From contig CAYZWF010000022.1 of NCBI GenBank assembly GCA_964482135.1, positions 1 through 37,628 on the forward strand: a stretch of DNA of 37,628 nucleotides. The letters run 5' to 3'. The notes under the pieces were generated by a model. That model made no database searches, was not told where the DNA came from, and saw only the letters and a list, made by a program, of their open reading frames with translations. A program made the position numbers and the translations under genes. Numbering within the stretch: the first letter of the stretch is position 1; each line of letters opens with the position of its first letter. The stretch comes from UBA11136 sp964482135 (GTDB lineage: Bacteria; Pseudomonadota; Alphaproteobacteria; UBA11136). Shown here one piece after another: positions 22,505 to 32,242 of this stretch.

Positions 22505-23593
22505 TCATGCCTGTGGTCGTGGCCTGTGCAGTTCATAGGCGGCCCACAGAGCCAGGGTGAACAGCACAAGCGCTCCGGCCTGATGGATCGCCGCCAGAGA
22601 CACGGGAACGAAAAAAAGAAGCGTCGAAATGCCCAGCACCACCTGAATCAGCACCATCATGCCCAGGGCATGCAACGCCCGTGCGCTACGCCCGGACACG
22701 GCCTGGCCGCGTCCCCAACGCCACAGGACAAGAACCGCTATGAGGGTGGTCATGGCCAGCACCCGGTGGCTGAACTGTACCGTGGCGATATTCTCGAAGA
22801 AATTAAGGCTCCAAGGGCTCATATCAAACATGGCTTCGGGCACCAGACGGCCTCCCATAAGCGGGAAGGTGTTGTAGGCCATCCCCGCATCCAGCCCCGC
22901 CACGAAGGCGCCCGAAAACACCGTGACAAAGGTTAATACCACGATCGTTGAGGCCAGGCGTTTGAGTCCGGCCGCGGCCGGGGAGGGGGAGGCGGCGGGA
23001 GCCGGAAACAACAGCTTGAGGGCGATCCAGAAGATATAGCCGTAAATGGCGAAGGCCGCGACCAGATGGGCGGCGAGCCGGTACTGGCTTACGTCGGGCC
23101 GGTGCACGAGCCCGCTTTTCACCATATACCAGCCCAGAACCCCCTGGAGTCCCCCCAGCACGAACATTCCCGCGAGATGGAAACTCAACCGTCTTCCTAT
23201 CCAGCCCTTGGCGAGAAAGAAGAGAAAGGGCAGCAGAAAGACCGCACCGATGGCCCGGCCCCATAGCCGGTGGATGTATTCGAGCCAGAAGATGCCTTTG
23301 AATTCCTCAAGATCCATGCCCGTGTTGATTTCCCGGTATTCCGGCGATTCCTGGTATTTGCCGAAAACGTCCCGCCATTCTTCCTCGCCCAGAGGCGGCA
23401 ACAGCCCGGTGACCGGCTTCCATTCCACCATGGAAAGGCCGGAATGAGTCAGCCGCGTCACGCCGCCCAGCACCACCATCACGAAGATCATGGCGCAGCA
23501 GATGAAAAGCCATATGGCCAGCGGCCTGTTCGGGGTTGCGATGATGTCTGTGCCCTGAATATGTGGGGAAGCGGAGGGAGGGCTTTGCGTCAT
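22505..23593 (-). CDS. ctaA: Heme A synthase CtaA
   Basis: This inner-membrane enzyme oxidises heme O to heme A for aa3-type cytochrome oxidase. The 362-residue protein has eight predicted helices. It shows the type-2 CtaA hallmarks: GGVTRLTHSGLSMVEWKPVTG near the N-terminus, LEYIHRLWGRAIG with a heme-ligand histidine, YRLAAHLVAAF, QFSHRVLAMTT and AIHQAGALVLF. A divergent gap of 285 bases separates it from the sulfite reductase gene. Confidence 0.95.
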   Translation of the reverse strand: MTQSPPSASPHIQGTDIIATPNRPLAIWLFICCAMIFVMVVLGGVTRLTHSGLSMVEWKPVTGLLPPLGEEEWRDVFGKYQESPEYREINTGMDLEEFKGIFWLEYIHRLWGRAIGAVFLLPFLFFLAKGWIGRRLSFHLAGMFVLGGLQGVLGWYMVKSGLVHRPDVSQYRLAAHLVAAFAIYGYIFWIALKLLFPAPAASPSPAAAGLKRLASTIVVLTFVTVFSGAFVAGLDAGMAYNTFPLMGGRLVPEAMFDMSPWSLNFFENIATVQFSHRVLAMTTLIAVLVLWRWGRGQAVSGRSARALHALGMMVLIQVVLGISTLLFFVPVSLAAIHQAGALVLFTLALWAAYELHRPRPQA

Positions 23594-23765
23594 GGGAAGT
23601 TTACCTTGCCGGAGGGTAGGTCTATCCGATATTCAAAGGCGGAATTCTGGGTACATGTTTTGGGCGTCTAATCTGGAGCTGGGATATCTACGCCACAAGG
23701 GCTTGGGGATGCAAGGCGGTGAAACGGGACTTTACCCGGACAGGGTATTTATAACACTAAAATAA

Positions 23766-23786
23766 TGTATATTATATAATTATACA
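23766..23786. promoter_or_regulatory. Palindromic AT-rich site upstream of the sulfur operon
   Basis: TGTATA (23766-23771) and TATACA (23781-23786) are inverted arms around a mostly self-complementary AT centre. Half-site TATACAC recurs at 23781-23787 and 23812-23818, 31 bases apart (about three helix turns), flanking the -35 hexamer. This is the layout expected of an operator for a dimeric regulator. The regulator is unknown. Confidence 0.5.
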
Positions 23787-23796
23787 CCAATTATAT

Positions 23797-23824
23797 TTGA
23801 CAATATGTTATTATACACTATAAT
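23797..23824 (+). promoter_or_regulatory. Consensus sigma-70 promoter for the cys operon
   Basis: TTGACA (23797-23802) and TATAAT (23819-23824) are both perfect hexamers with a 16-base spacer. Transcription would start near 23831, leaving a leader of about 50 bases with GGGAG (23866-23870) before the ATG at 23879. Such a strong core promoter implies repression, consistent with the overlapping palindrome and repeated half-sites. Confidence 0.75.
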
Positions 23825-23878
23825 TTCCGCATAATTAGCATTTAACGATGTCTAACACTGGGTTTGGGAGCATACGCC

Positions 23879-26026
23879 ATGTCTGACGCGATCTCTGCGC
23901 AGGCCTTGAGCCAGAACTGGGAAGCCACCGTGGGGCCTCTCTCGAGGCTGTCTGACTTCGAGGAATACAAAGCGGCCTACGCCAGCTTCGCCTCCGGTGA
24001 ATGGGATGACGAACGCTGGACCGCTTTTCGCCTGCGTTTCGGCATATATGGGCAGTTGCAGCCCGGTGTTCAGATGATCCGCATCAAACTGCCGGGGGGC
24101 ATTCTGCCCACCGAATGGCTGCGCAGCATTGCCGCCATTAACCGGAAATACGCCAAGGGCGATGCCCACATCACCACGCGCCAGGATTTTCAACTCTATT
24201 TCGTTCCCCTTGAGCGCACCCCGGACCTGCTCGAGGAATTGTATTCGGCGGGGCTGACCACGCGGGAGGCCTGCGGCAATACCCTGCGCAATATGACTTC
24301 CTGCCAACTGTCCGGAGCCTGTCCCCGGGAGCATGTGGATGCCGGCGTAGTGGCCGACAGAATTTCAAGAGGCCTGCTGCGCAATCCGCTGGTTCAGCAT
24401 ATGCCGCGAAAGTTCAAGGTTTCCGTTTCCGGCTGCGAGACCGATTGCGGTGCCTCCGGGATTCATGACCTGGGGCTCATCGCCACCGAAAAAGACGGGA
24501 AAAAGGGATTCATCGCCAATGGCGGCGGCGGCACCGGCGGTATCCCAATGGCTGCCGTGCGCCTGTTGGATTTTGTCGTGGAAGAAGACGTGCCTGCCGT
24601 GCTCGAAGCCCTGATCCGTCTCCACCAGCGCTATTCCAACCGCGTCAACCGCAACGCCGCGCGTATCAAATTCCTGGTCAAGCGATTCGGGGAAGAGAAA
24701 TTCCGCGCCCTGTTTGAAGAGGAATTCGAGCGGGTGCGCATCCTGCCCCAACGCTCCTGGGCGCCTTTGGACTGGCGTGATCCGGACGAGGCCCCGGAAC
24801 CCACCTCTCCGGGTGGCGTGGTGGGCCAGCATGACGGCCGCTCGGCGGTGGTTGTTAATCCGTCTCTGGGTCTCTTTTCTTCTGACCAGATGGAAGCCCT
24901 GGCGGATATTGCGGAACAGAACGGCGCCGAGGGATTCCGCATCTCCCGGGACCAGAACTTTATTTTCATGGGTCTGCCCAAGGATGCCGCCGCAACGGTG
25001 GTGGTCGCGGTGCGGAAGCTCGGCTTTGGTGTCGAGGACAAGCCCGGCGACGAGGCCGATGTGGTGTCCTGTCCCGGCACCACCACCTGTCGTATCGGTA
25101 TCACCAATTCCCAGAACTTCGGGCAGGAACTTGCGGGGCTGGTGCGGAACTACGAGGCCAAGCCCGGCGTCTCGGTGAAGATTTCAGGCTGCCAGAACGG
25201 GTGTGGCCTTCACCATGTGTCCGATTTTGGTTTCCGTGGCATGGGTAAGAAGATCGATGGCCGCAATGCGCCCCACTATCAGATTTATGTGGGCGGAGAT
25301 CCGCGAAATCTTGGCGATATTGGCGTTTCCGGTCCCATTGTGACGGCCCGTTACGCGCCCGAGGCGCTCGAAATTCTGATGCGGGACTATGCGGACAACC
25401 GCCAGCAAGATGAAAGCATCCGCCAATGGAGTGAACGGCTGGGTAAACAGGGCCTGTCGGATATTCTTGCCCCGGTTCTGGAAAAGGCCACCCCCGATGC
25501 CGAGAACGTCTATCTCGATTGGGGCGAGAGAGAGGTCTATGAGCCTCCCGCTCCGGCAAAAAGCGAGTGCGCCGCCACCTTTGCCGTGGATGATCTGTTG
25601 ATGGACCTTGCCGACGACGCCCTGATTGGTTTCGACCGCGCCCTGTTCGGCGAGCGGTCGGAGGAAGGGCGGGCTTTCGGCCATGAGGGCATCTATTACG
25701 CGGCGCGCCGTCTTCTGGTGCGTCAGGGCGATGTGAGGGAAGACCTGTCCCATGATGAAACCCTGCACACGGTGCGCGGCGGCTATGCCGGCAACCCCCA
25801 GGTGCTGGCGGCGCTGGACAAGGTCGTCGAGGCCGAGACTAGTGCCGCCAACGGGGACGGAAACGGCGCCTTGGGTTCCTTCCGCGAGGCACTGGCCGTG
25901 TGGATCGACACCGCCGCTGATCTGGCGGAGAAACCTCTTGAGCAGGCGGCCTTCGATGCATCGGCGCTGGATGACTCATCGGGCTCGGTGATGGACATGA
26001 TCCGCAACCAGCAAAAGGGCGCCTGA
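23879..26026 (+). CDS. cysI: Sulfite (nitrite/sulfite) reductase hemoprotein with C-terminal helical extension
   Basis: This siroheme and 4Fe-4S enzyme reduces sulfite to sulfide by six electrons. The 715-residue protein has two homologous halves. The second carries C398-x5-C404 (CPGTTTCRIG) and C438-x3-C442 (SGCQNGCGLHH), the cluster/siroheme cysteines. Unusually complete, the first half also has C142-x5-C148 (SCQLSGACPRE) and C186-x3-C190 (SGCETDCGAS). Residues about 562-715 are an extra, largely helical acidic domain beyond the usual hemoprotein core; I cannot name it. The start is ATG at 23879 after GGGAG. No flavoprotein partner (cysJ) is in the window, so the electron donor may be ferredoxin. 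It overlaps cysH by one base. Confidence 0.88.
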   Translation: MSDAISAQALSQNWEATVGPLSRLSDFEEYKAAYASFASGEWDDERWTAFRLRFGIYGQLQPGVQMIRIKLPGGILPTEWLRSIAAINRKYAKGDAHITTRQDFQLYFVPLERTPDLLEELYSAGLTTREACGNTLRNMTSCQLSGACPREHVDAGVVADRISRGLLRNPLVQHMPRKFKVSVSGCETDCGASGIHDLGLIATEKDGKKGFIANGGGGTGGIPMAAVRLLDFVVEEDVPAVLEALIRLHQRYSNRVNRNAARIKFLVKRFGEEKFRALFEEEFERVRILPQRSWAPLDWRDPDEAPEPTSPGGVVGQHDGRSAVVVNPSLGLFSSDQMEALADIAEQNGAEGFRISRDQNFIFMGLPKDAAATVVVAVRKLGFGVEDKPGDEADVVSCPGTTTCRIGITNSQNFGQELAGLVRNYEAKPGVSVKISGCQNGCGLHHVSDFGFRGMGKKIDGRNAPHYQIYVGGDPRNLGDIGVSGPIVTARYAPEALEILMRDYADNRQQDESIRQWSERLGKQGLSDILAPVLEKATPDAENVYLDWGEREVYEPPAPAKSECAATFAVDDLLMDLADDALIGFDRALFGERSEEGRAFGHEGIYYAARRLLVRQGDVREDLSHDETLHTVRGGYAGNPQVLAALDKVVEAETSAANGDGNGALGSFREALAVWIDTAADLAEKPLEQAAFDASALDDSSGSVMDMIRNQQKGA

Positions 26027-26781
26027 TGAACGCTGCGGCACATATTCAGGACGCGACCGCAAGCCAGGACCGGCAGAGACTGTCCGAGGAACGGGCGGCG
26101 GAGCTTGTGCGCGCCTACGGCGGTCTCGACGGGCTGGACCTGCTTGCACCCATGATCGAAAAGGAATTTCTCGGCCGTATCGCGCTGTCCTCTTCCTTTG
26201 GTGCCGAGGCCGCTGTGCTTCTCGACCTCGTGGCTCAGGTGGATCCCGCCACGCCGGTGATCTTTATCGATACGGGGAAACTGTTCGAGGAAACCTACAA
26301 CTATCTCGCTTTGCTCTCCGGCCATCTGGGGCTGACAGACGTGCGCAGCATCAGCCCCGATCCGGCGCAATTGCAGGAAAGCGACCCCAACGGAAATCTC
26401 TGGGAGAGCGATCCCGACGCCTGTTGCCATATTCGCAAGGTGGAGCCTTTGGAGCGTGCGCTTGCCGGTTTTGACGCCTGGATTACCGGCCGTAAACAAT
26501 ATCACGGCGATCTCAGGCTTACTCTGGAACCCATCGAAGCGGTGGACGGTTTCGTTAAGATCAATCCCCTGGTGAACTGGAGCCACGAAAAAATCCAGAC
26601 TGTCCTGTCCGAGAGGAAACTTCCCCCCCACCCCTTGGTGGCCAGGGGTTATCCATCCATCGGCTGTTATCACTGCACCCGCGAGGTGGCGGAAGGTGAA
26701 GACCTGCGTGCCGGACGCTGGGCAGGAGAAGAAAAAACCGAATGCGGTATTCACCGCGCAAGCTGGGCGACCAATCAATGA
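26026..26781 (+). CDS. cysH: Assimilatory adenylyl-sulfate (APS) reductase
   Basis: This enzyme reduces APS to sulfite and AMP with thioredoxin or glutathione. The 251-residue protein has SSSFGAEAAVLLDLV (55-69), the PP-loop-like binding site, and the iron-sulfur cysteine pairs C133-C134 (DACCHIRK) and C214-xx-C217 (IGCYHCTRE). Those pairs mark APS reductases rather than PAPS reductases. The nucleophilic C240 is in KTECGIH at the C-terminus. It is coupled by TGATG to the reductase upstream and by ATGA to cysD downstream. Confidence 0.93.
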   Translation: MNAAAHIQDATASQDRQRLSEERAAELVRAYGGLDGLDLLAPMIEKEFLGRIALSSSFGAEAAVLLDLVAQVDPATPVIFIDTGKLFEETYNYLALLSGHLGLTDVRSISPDPAQLQESDPNGNLWESDPDACCHIRKVEPLERALAGFDAWITGRKQYHGDLRLTLEPIEAVDGFVKINPLVNWSHEKIQTVLSERKLPPHPLVARGYPSIGCYHCTREVAEGEDLRAGRWAGEEKTECGIHRASWATNQ

Positions 26782-27578
26782 ATCATCTCGACGTTCTGGA
26801 AAGCCAGAGCATGTATATCTTCCGCGAGGCTTTCCAGAGCTTCGACAAGCTGGCCATGCTGTGGTCCATCGGCAAGGACAGCAACGTCATGTTGTGGCTG
26901 GCGCGCAAGGCCTTTCTCGGCCATGTGCCCTTTCCGGTGGTCCATGTGGACACCTCATACAAGATTCCCGAGATGATCACCTTTCGCGACCGCATGGCCA
27001 AGGAGTGGGAGCTGGACCTTATCGTCGGCCAGAATAAGAAGGCTCTGGAAGCCGGGATGGGCCCCGAAAAAGGGAAAATAGAATGTTGTTCCGCCCTCAA
27101 GACCGAGGGGCTTAAGGCGACGCTGTCGGAGCACGGGTTTACCGGCGTCTTTGCGGGGATTCGCCGCGATGAAGAGGGAACGCGATCCAAGGAGCGTGTC
27201 TTCAGCCCCCGTGGCAAGAACGCGGAATGGGATTTCCGAGACCAGCCGCCGGAGTTCTGGGACCAGTTCAAGACCGAATTCGCGCCGGGAACCCATTTGC
27301 GGATTCACCCCTTGTTGCACTGGACCGAAATCGACGTCTGGCGCTATATCCAGCGCGAGGATATCCCGGTCCTGGACCTTTATTTCGCCAAAGACGGCAA
27401 GCGCTATCGTTCCCTGGGCTGTGCGCCCTGCACCGCGCCCATAGAAAGCGATGCGGCGACTCTCGATGAGATAATTACCGAACTTGAGACAACCCGCATT
27501 TCCGAACGCTCCGGCCGCGCCCAGGACAAGGAAGCCGAAGACGCCTTCGAGCGCCTGCGTGCCGATGGGTATATGTAA
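26778..27578 (+). CDS. cysD: Sulfate adenylyltransferase subunit 2
   Basis: This ATP sulfurylase small subunit forms APS from sulfate and ATP. The 266-residue protein has the PP-loop-type SIGKDSNVMLWLARKAF, the substrate segment FPVVHVDTSYKIPEM and the C-terminal YRSLGCAPCTAPIES. The start is ATG at 26778, overlapping the cysH stop (ATGA); an upstream ATG at 26742 lies inside cysH and is not preferred. It is followed by cysN with a TAATG overlap. CysD and CysN form a complex. Confidence 0.95.
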   Translation: MNHLDVLESQSMYIFREAFQSFDKLAMLWSIGKDSNVMLWLARKAFLGHVPFPVVHVDTSYKIPEMITFRDRMAKEWELDLIVGQNKKALEAGMGPEKGKIECCSALKTEGLKATLSEHGFTGVFAGIRRDEEGTRSKERVFSPRGKNAEWDFRDQPPEFWDQFKTEFAPGTHLRIHPLLHWTEIDVWRYIQREDIPVLDLYFAKDGKRYRSLGCAPCTAPIESDAATLDEIITELETTRISERSGRAQDKEAEDAFERLRADGYM

Positions 27579-29542
27579 TGGCGGGCAAGAAAAAAACGAA
27601 AACGGAGAAGGCTCCCGTGACGCAGGCTGAGGACATTACGGACAACAAGCCCCTGAAGATCGTCATCGTCGGCCATGTGGACCATGGCAAATCGACCCTG
27701 GTGGGGCGGCTTATTCATGACACCGGCTCTTTGCCCGAGGGCAAGCTGGAGGCGATCAGGGACATGTGCGACCGCCGCGGCATGCCTTTCGAGTGGGCCT
27801 TCCTTATGGATGCGCTTAAATCGGAGCGGGATCAGGGGATCACCATCGATACCTCCCAGATATGGTTCTCCACCGATCACCGCAAATATGTTCTCATCGA
27901 TGCGCCGGGCCACAAGGAATTCCTTAAGAACATGGTGAGCGGCGCCGCCCATGCGGAGGCCGCGCTTCTTGTGATTGACGCCGAGGAAGGCGTGCGCGAG
28001 CAATCCCGAAGACATGGATATCTGTTGCATCTTCTTGGCGTGCGTCAGGTGGCCGTCGCCGTCAACAAGATGGACCTGGTGAAATATTCAAAGGAGCGGT
28101 TTGACGAAATCGAGGCCGAGATTCATGCCTATCTCGATGAGATCGGAATCGCCCCCACCCACATCATTCCGGTATCTTCCCGCGAGGGTGACCTGATCGT
28201 TAACCCATCCAAGCCCATGGACTGGTACGAGGGTCCCACCGTTGCCCAGGCCCTGGACCTTTTTGAGGCGCCGGTGCTGCCAACCGACCTTCCTTTGCGG
28301 TTCCCGGTTCAGGATGTGTACAAGTTCGACGAGAGGCGGATCATCGTTGGCCGCGTTGAAAGCGGACGTCTTCGCGCCGGGGACAACTTGCTGATTTCAC
28401 CCACCAACAAGACCGTGCGCGTGGCCTCCATCGAATCGTGGAATTCTCCGGCGCCGGTTCTGGCGGCTTCGGCCGGGCAATCCATCGGCATTACGCTGGA
28501 AGACCAGGTCTTCATCGAGCGCGGCCAGATCGCCAGCAATGTGGAAAACCTGCCCATAGAGACCAATGTCTTCCGGGCGCGAATATTCTGGCTCGGGCGC
28601 AAGCCGCTCACCGTGGGCAAGACCTATAAGCTGAAGCTGGCCACGTCTCAACACAATGTGACTGTGCAGGCCATTGAGCGGGTGATTGATACCGGTGATT
28701 TATCCTCCGCCGAGGCCGAGACGGTGGAGCGCAATGCCGTGGCCGAGGTGGTCCTGCGGTCGCGCGGGATGATGGTGCTCGACGAGTTCGTGAACAATCC
28801 CGCCACCGGGCGGTTTGTCATGGTGGATGAATACGATGCCGTGGGCGGCGGCATCGTTAGCATGGAGAGCTATCCCGACCAGCGCCAGAGCGTCACCGTG
28901 AAATCCACCAATATCTTTTCGGTGGACCATCGGATCACGCCAGCGGCACGCAGCGCCAGTAACGGCCATCGTCCCGGGGTTCTCTGGCTGACGGGATTGT
29001 CGGGCTCCGGCAAGAGCACCATCGCCGTGGAGCTGGAGCGCCAGCTCTTTCTCAAGGGCTATCATGTCTATGTGATGGACGGAGATAATCTGCGTCATGG
29101 GTTGTGCGCCGATCTTGGGTTTTCTCCCGAGGATCGCACCGAAAACATCCGCCGTGTGGGCGAAGTGGCGAGTCTGTTCGCCGATGCCGGTTTCATTGTT
29201 ATCACCGCGTTTATTTCCCCCTATCGCGCCGACCGCCAGCGCGCCCGCTCTATCCGCTCCGAACAGTTTCATGAGATCTACGTCAAGGCGGGCCTGGAGG
29301 TTTGCGAAAAGCGCGATCCCAAGGGACTCTACAAGAAGGCGCGGAAGGGCGAGATTGAGATGTTTTCCGGGGTTTCGGCGCCCTATGAGGCGCCCGAAAA
29401 CGCAGAATGCGTGGTCGATACCGCTTCCCTGTCCGTGAGTGAAAGCGTGGCCGAAGTGATGGACTATATCGACCGGCATCTCGGCGGCGTCGACCATCAT
29501 CACGAGGCCGGAAAGAAAGAAAAAGCGTCTCAAGCCGGTTAA
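27578..29542 (+). CDS. cysNC: Bifunctional sulfate adenylyltransferase subunit 1 / adenylyl-sulfate kinase (CysNC)
   Basis: The 654-residue fusion has two parts. Residues about 25-450 are the CysN GTPase, with GHVDHGKST (32-40), DAPGHKE and NKMDLV motifs and beta-barrel domains, which drives APS formation by CysD. Residues about 465-640 are APS kinase, with GLSGSGKST and PYRADRQRAR, making PAPS. The N-terminus is lysine-rich and the C-terminus is His/Lys-rich. Because the neighbouring reductase is of the APS type, PAPS made here is probably used for sulfation or other purposes rather than obligatorily for reduction; that is inference. Confidence 0.96.
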   Translation: MAGKKKTKTEKAPVTQAEDITDNKPLKIVIVGHVDHGKSTLVGRLIHDTGSLPEGKLEAIRDMCDRRGMPFEWAFLMDALKSERDQGITIDTSQIWFSTDHRKYVLIDAPGHKEFLKNMVSGAAHAEAALLVIDAEEGVREQSRRHGYLLHLLGVRQVAVAVNKMDLVKYSKERFDEIEAEIHAYLDEIGIAPTHIIPVSSREGDLIVNPSKPMDWYEGPTVAQALDLFEAPVLPTDLPLRFPVQDVYKFDERRIIVGRVESGRLRAGDNLLISPTNKTVRVASIESWNSPAPVLAASAGQSIGITLEDQVFIERGQIASNVENLPIETNVFRARIFWLGRKPLTVGKTYKLKLATSQHNVTVQAIERVIDTGDLSSAEAETVERNAVAEVVLRSRGMMVLDEFVNNPATGRFVMVDEYDAVGGGIVSMESYPDQRQSVTVKSTNIFSVDHRITPAARSASNGHRPGVLWLTGLSGSGKSTIAVELERQLFLKGYHVYVMDGDNLRHGLCADLGFSPEDRTENIRRVGEVASLFADAGFIVITAFISPYRADRQRARSIRSEQFHEIYVKAGLEVCEKRDPKGLYKKARKGEIEMFSGVSAPYEAPENAECVVDTASLSVSESVAEVMDYIDRHLGGVDHHHEAGKKEKASQAG

Positions 29543-29626
29543 CCAAACCAGTTAATCAAACAGACGAACCCGCCGCGCGGACATCCCCGGAAAGCCTTTC
29601 CCGTTGCCGTATTTCACACCTCCGGC

Positions 29627-29683
29627 TTGACAGTCCCCGACTCATCGCCTACATGATTGGCACTCAGGCGCCGGGACTGCTAA
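29627..29683 (+). promoter_or_regulatory. groESL promoter region with CIRCE-like HrcA operator
   Basis: TTGACA (29627-29632) is a consensus -35; the -10 near 29650 (TACATG) is poor. TTGGCACTC (29657-29665), a 9-base spacer and GACTGCTAA (29675-29683) match the CIRCE consensus TTAGCACTC-N9-GAGTGCTAA with one mismatch in each arm. The position, 46 bases before groES, and the exact N9 spacer support HrcA control of the operon. Confidence 0.8.
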
Positions 29684-29729
29684 TAACTCCCGGCGTCAAT
29701 AGTTCACACTCAATATATGGAGACTCTGA

Positions 29730-30017
29730 ATGAAGTTCAGACCGCTTCACGACCGGGTGCTTGTGCGCCGGGTGGAAGGTGATGAAAAGACTGCCGGCGG
29801 GATCATCATTCCCGACACGGCCCAGGAGAAGCCCATGGAAGGCAAAGTGGTCTCCGTGGGCTCTGGCATCCGCAGTGAGGATGGAAAAGTCCATCCCCTG
29901 GACATCAAAAAAGGTGACCGCATTCTGTTCGGCAAATGGTCGGGCACTGAGGTCAAGGTTGACGGCGAAGAGCTGTTGATCATGAAAGAATCAGACATTC
30001 TGGGCGTGATCGAGTAA
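29730..30017 (+). CDS. groES: Co-chaperonin GroES
   Basis: This cytosolic 10-kDa lid protein of the GroEL chaperonin has 95 residues, starts MKFRPLHDRVLVRRVEGDEK, contains the mobile loop TAGGIIIPDTAQEKP and ends LLIMKESDILGVIE. This is the standard full-length family pattern. It is 14 bases upstream of groEL. Confidence 0.98.
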   Translation: MKFRPLHDRVLVRRVEGDEKTAGGIIIPDTAQEKPMEGKVVSVGSGIRSEDGKVHPLDIKKGDRILFGKWSGTEVKVDGEELLIMKESDILGVIE

Positions 30018-30031
30018 GGAGTGATCAAGAC

Positions 30032-31687
<1,656 letters not shown>

Positions 31688-31717
31688 GCTCTGCTTCCAA
31701 AAAAGACCACAAACGAG

Positions 31718-31748
31718 AAAGGGGCCGCGCGAACGCGGCCCCTTTTTT
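31718..31748 (+). terminator. Rho-independent terminator after groEL
   Basis: AAAGGGGCCGCG (31718-31729) pairs perfectly with CGCGGCCCCTTT (31734-31745) around a 4-base loop, then further T residues. It also faces the convergent TerB-like gene. Confidence 0.93.
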
Positions 31749-31772
31749 ATGGAAAAATCCGTAACTGATGGT

Positions 31773-32177
31773 TCAGAGAAGAATATAGTGGGCGCGGGCG
31801 CCGCGTTCGATGGCGGCGGCGCTCAGCCGGTCAATATCAAGATGATGGCGGATCATTTCCAGCAGCCGTAATTCTTCCTGGGAGACATGGGAATCGGCGG
31901 CGGCCACATCACATGCCAAGGCATAGGCCGTTTCGCGCAGCTTTTCGGGGAGTGATGCCAGAATCAGATCGAGAATCTGATCGAGGCCGTCTTCCTTTTC
32001 GAGAAGCGCGGCGCAGGCATTGGCCGTTTCGGTCAGCCTGTTCTGGTCATAGTCATTAAAGATCGGCAGATGCTTGATCATATCGCCGATGGTTTGCAGT
32101 TCCTCGTCGTTCATATCCTGGTCCACGGCGGAAACCATGACCATGGTGTAAATCAGGGCGTCGTGGTGATCGATCAT
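31773..32177 (-). CDS. TerB-like tellurite-resistance-family protein
   Basis: The 134-residue acidic all-helical protein matches the TerB/DjlA-type domain. An N-terminal part with AVDQDMNDEELQTIGDMI and a later part with AAADSHVSQEELRLLEMI form the repeated pattern of acidic, metal-binding-like loops before helices. The role in the cell is not established for housekeeping members of this family. GGAG five bases upstream sets the ATG at 32177; a GTG two codons earlier is less likely. It is 65 bases downstream of dinG on the same strand and may be co-transcribed. Confidence 0.8.
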   Translation of the reverse strand: MIDHHDALIYTMVMVSAVDQDMNDEELQTIGDMIKHLPIFNDYDQNRLTETANACAALLEKEDGLDQILDLILASLPEKLRETAYALACDVAAADSHVSQEELRLLEMIRHHLDIDRLSAAAIERGARAHYILL

Positions 32178-32242
32178 TCCCACTCCAGTTTCATAAAAAT
32201 TATTGCCGGTCTAGAGACTTAAAACCCGCGGGCGGGGTGCCG

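Noticed and set aside
23594..23878. Riboswitch or T-box in the leader of the sulfur operon
   Set aside because: The predicted leader is only about 50 bases, with no conserved SAM or cobalamin riboswitch elements visible.
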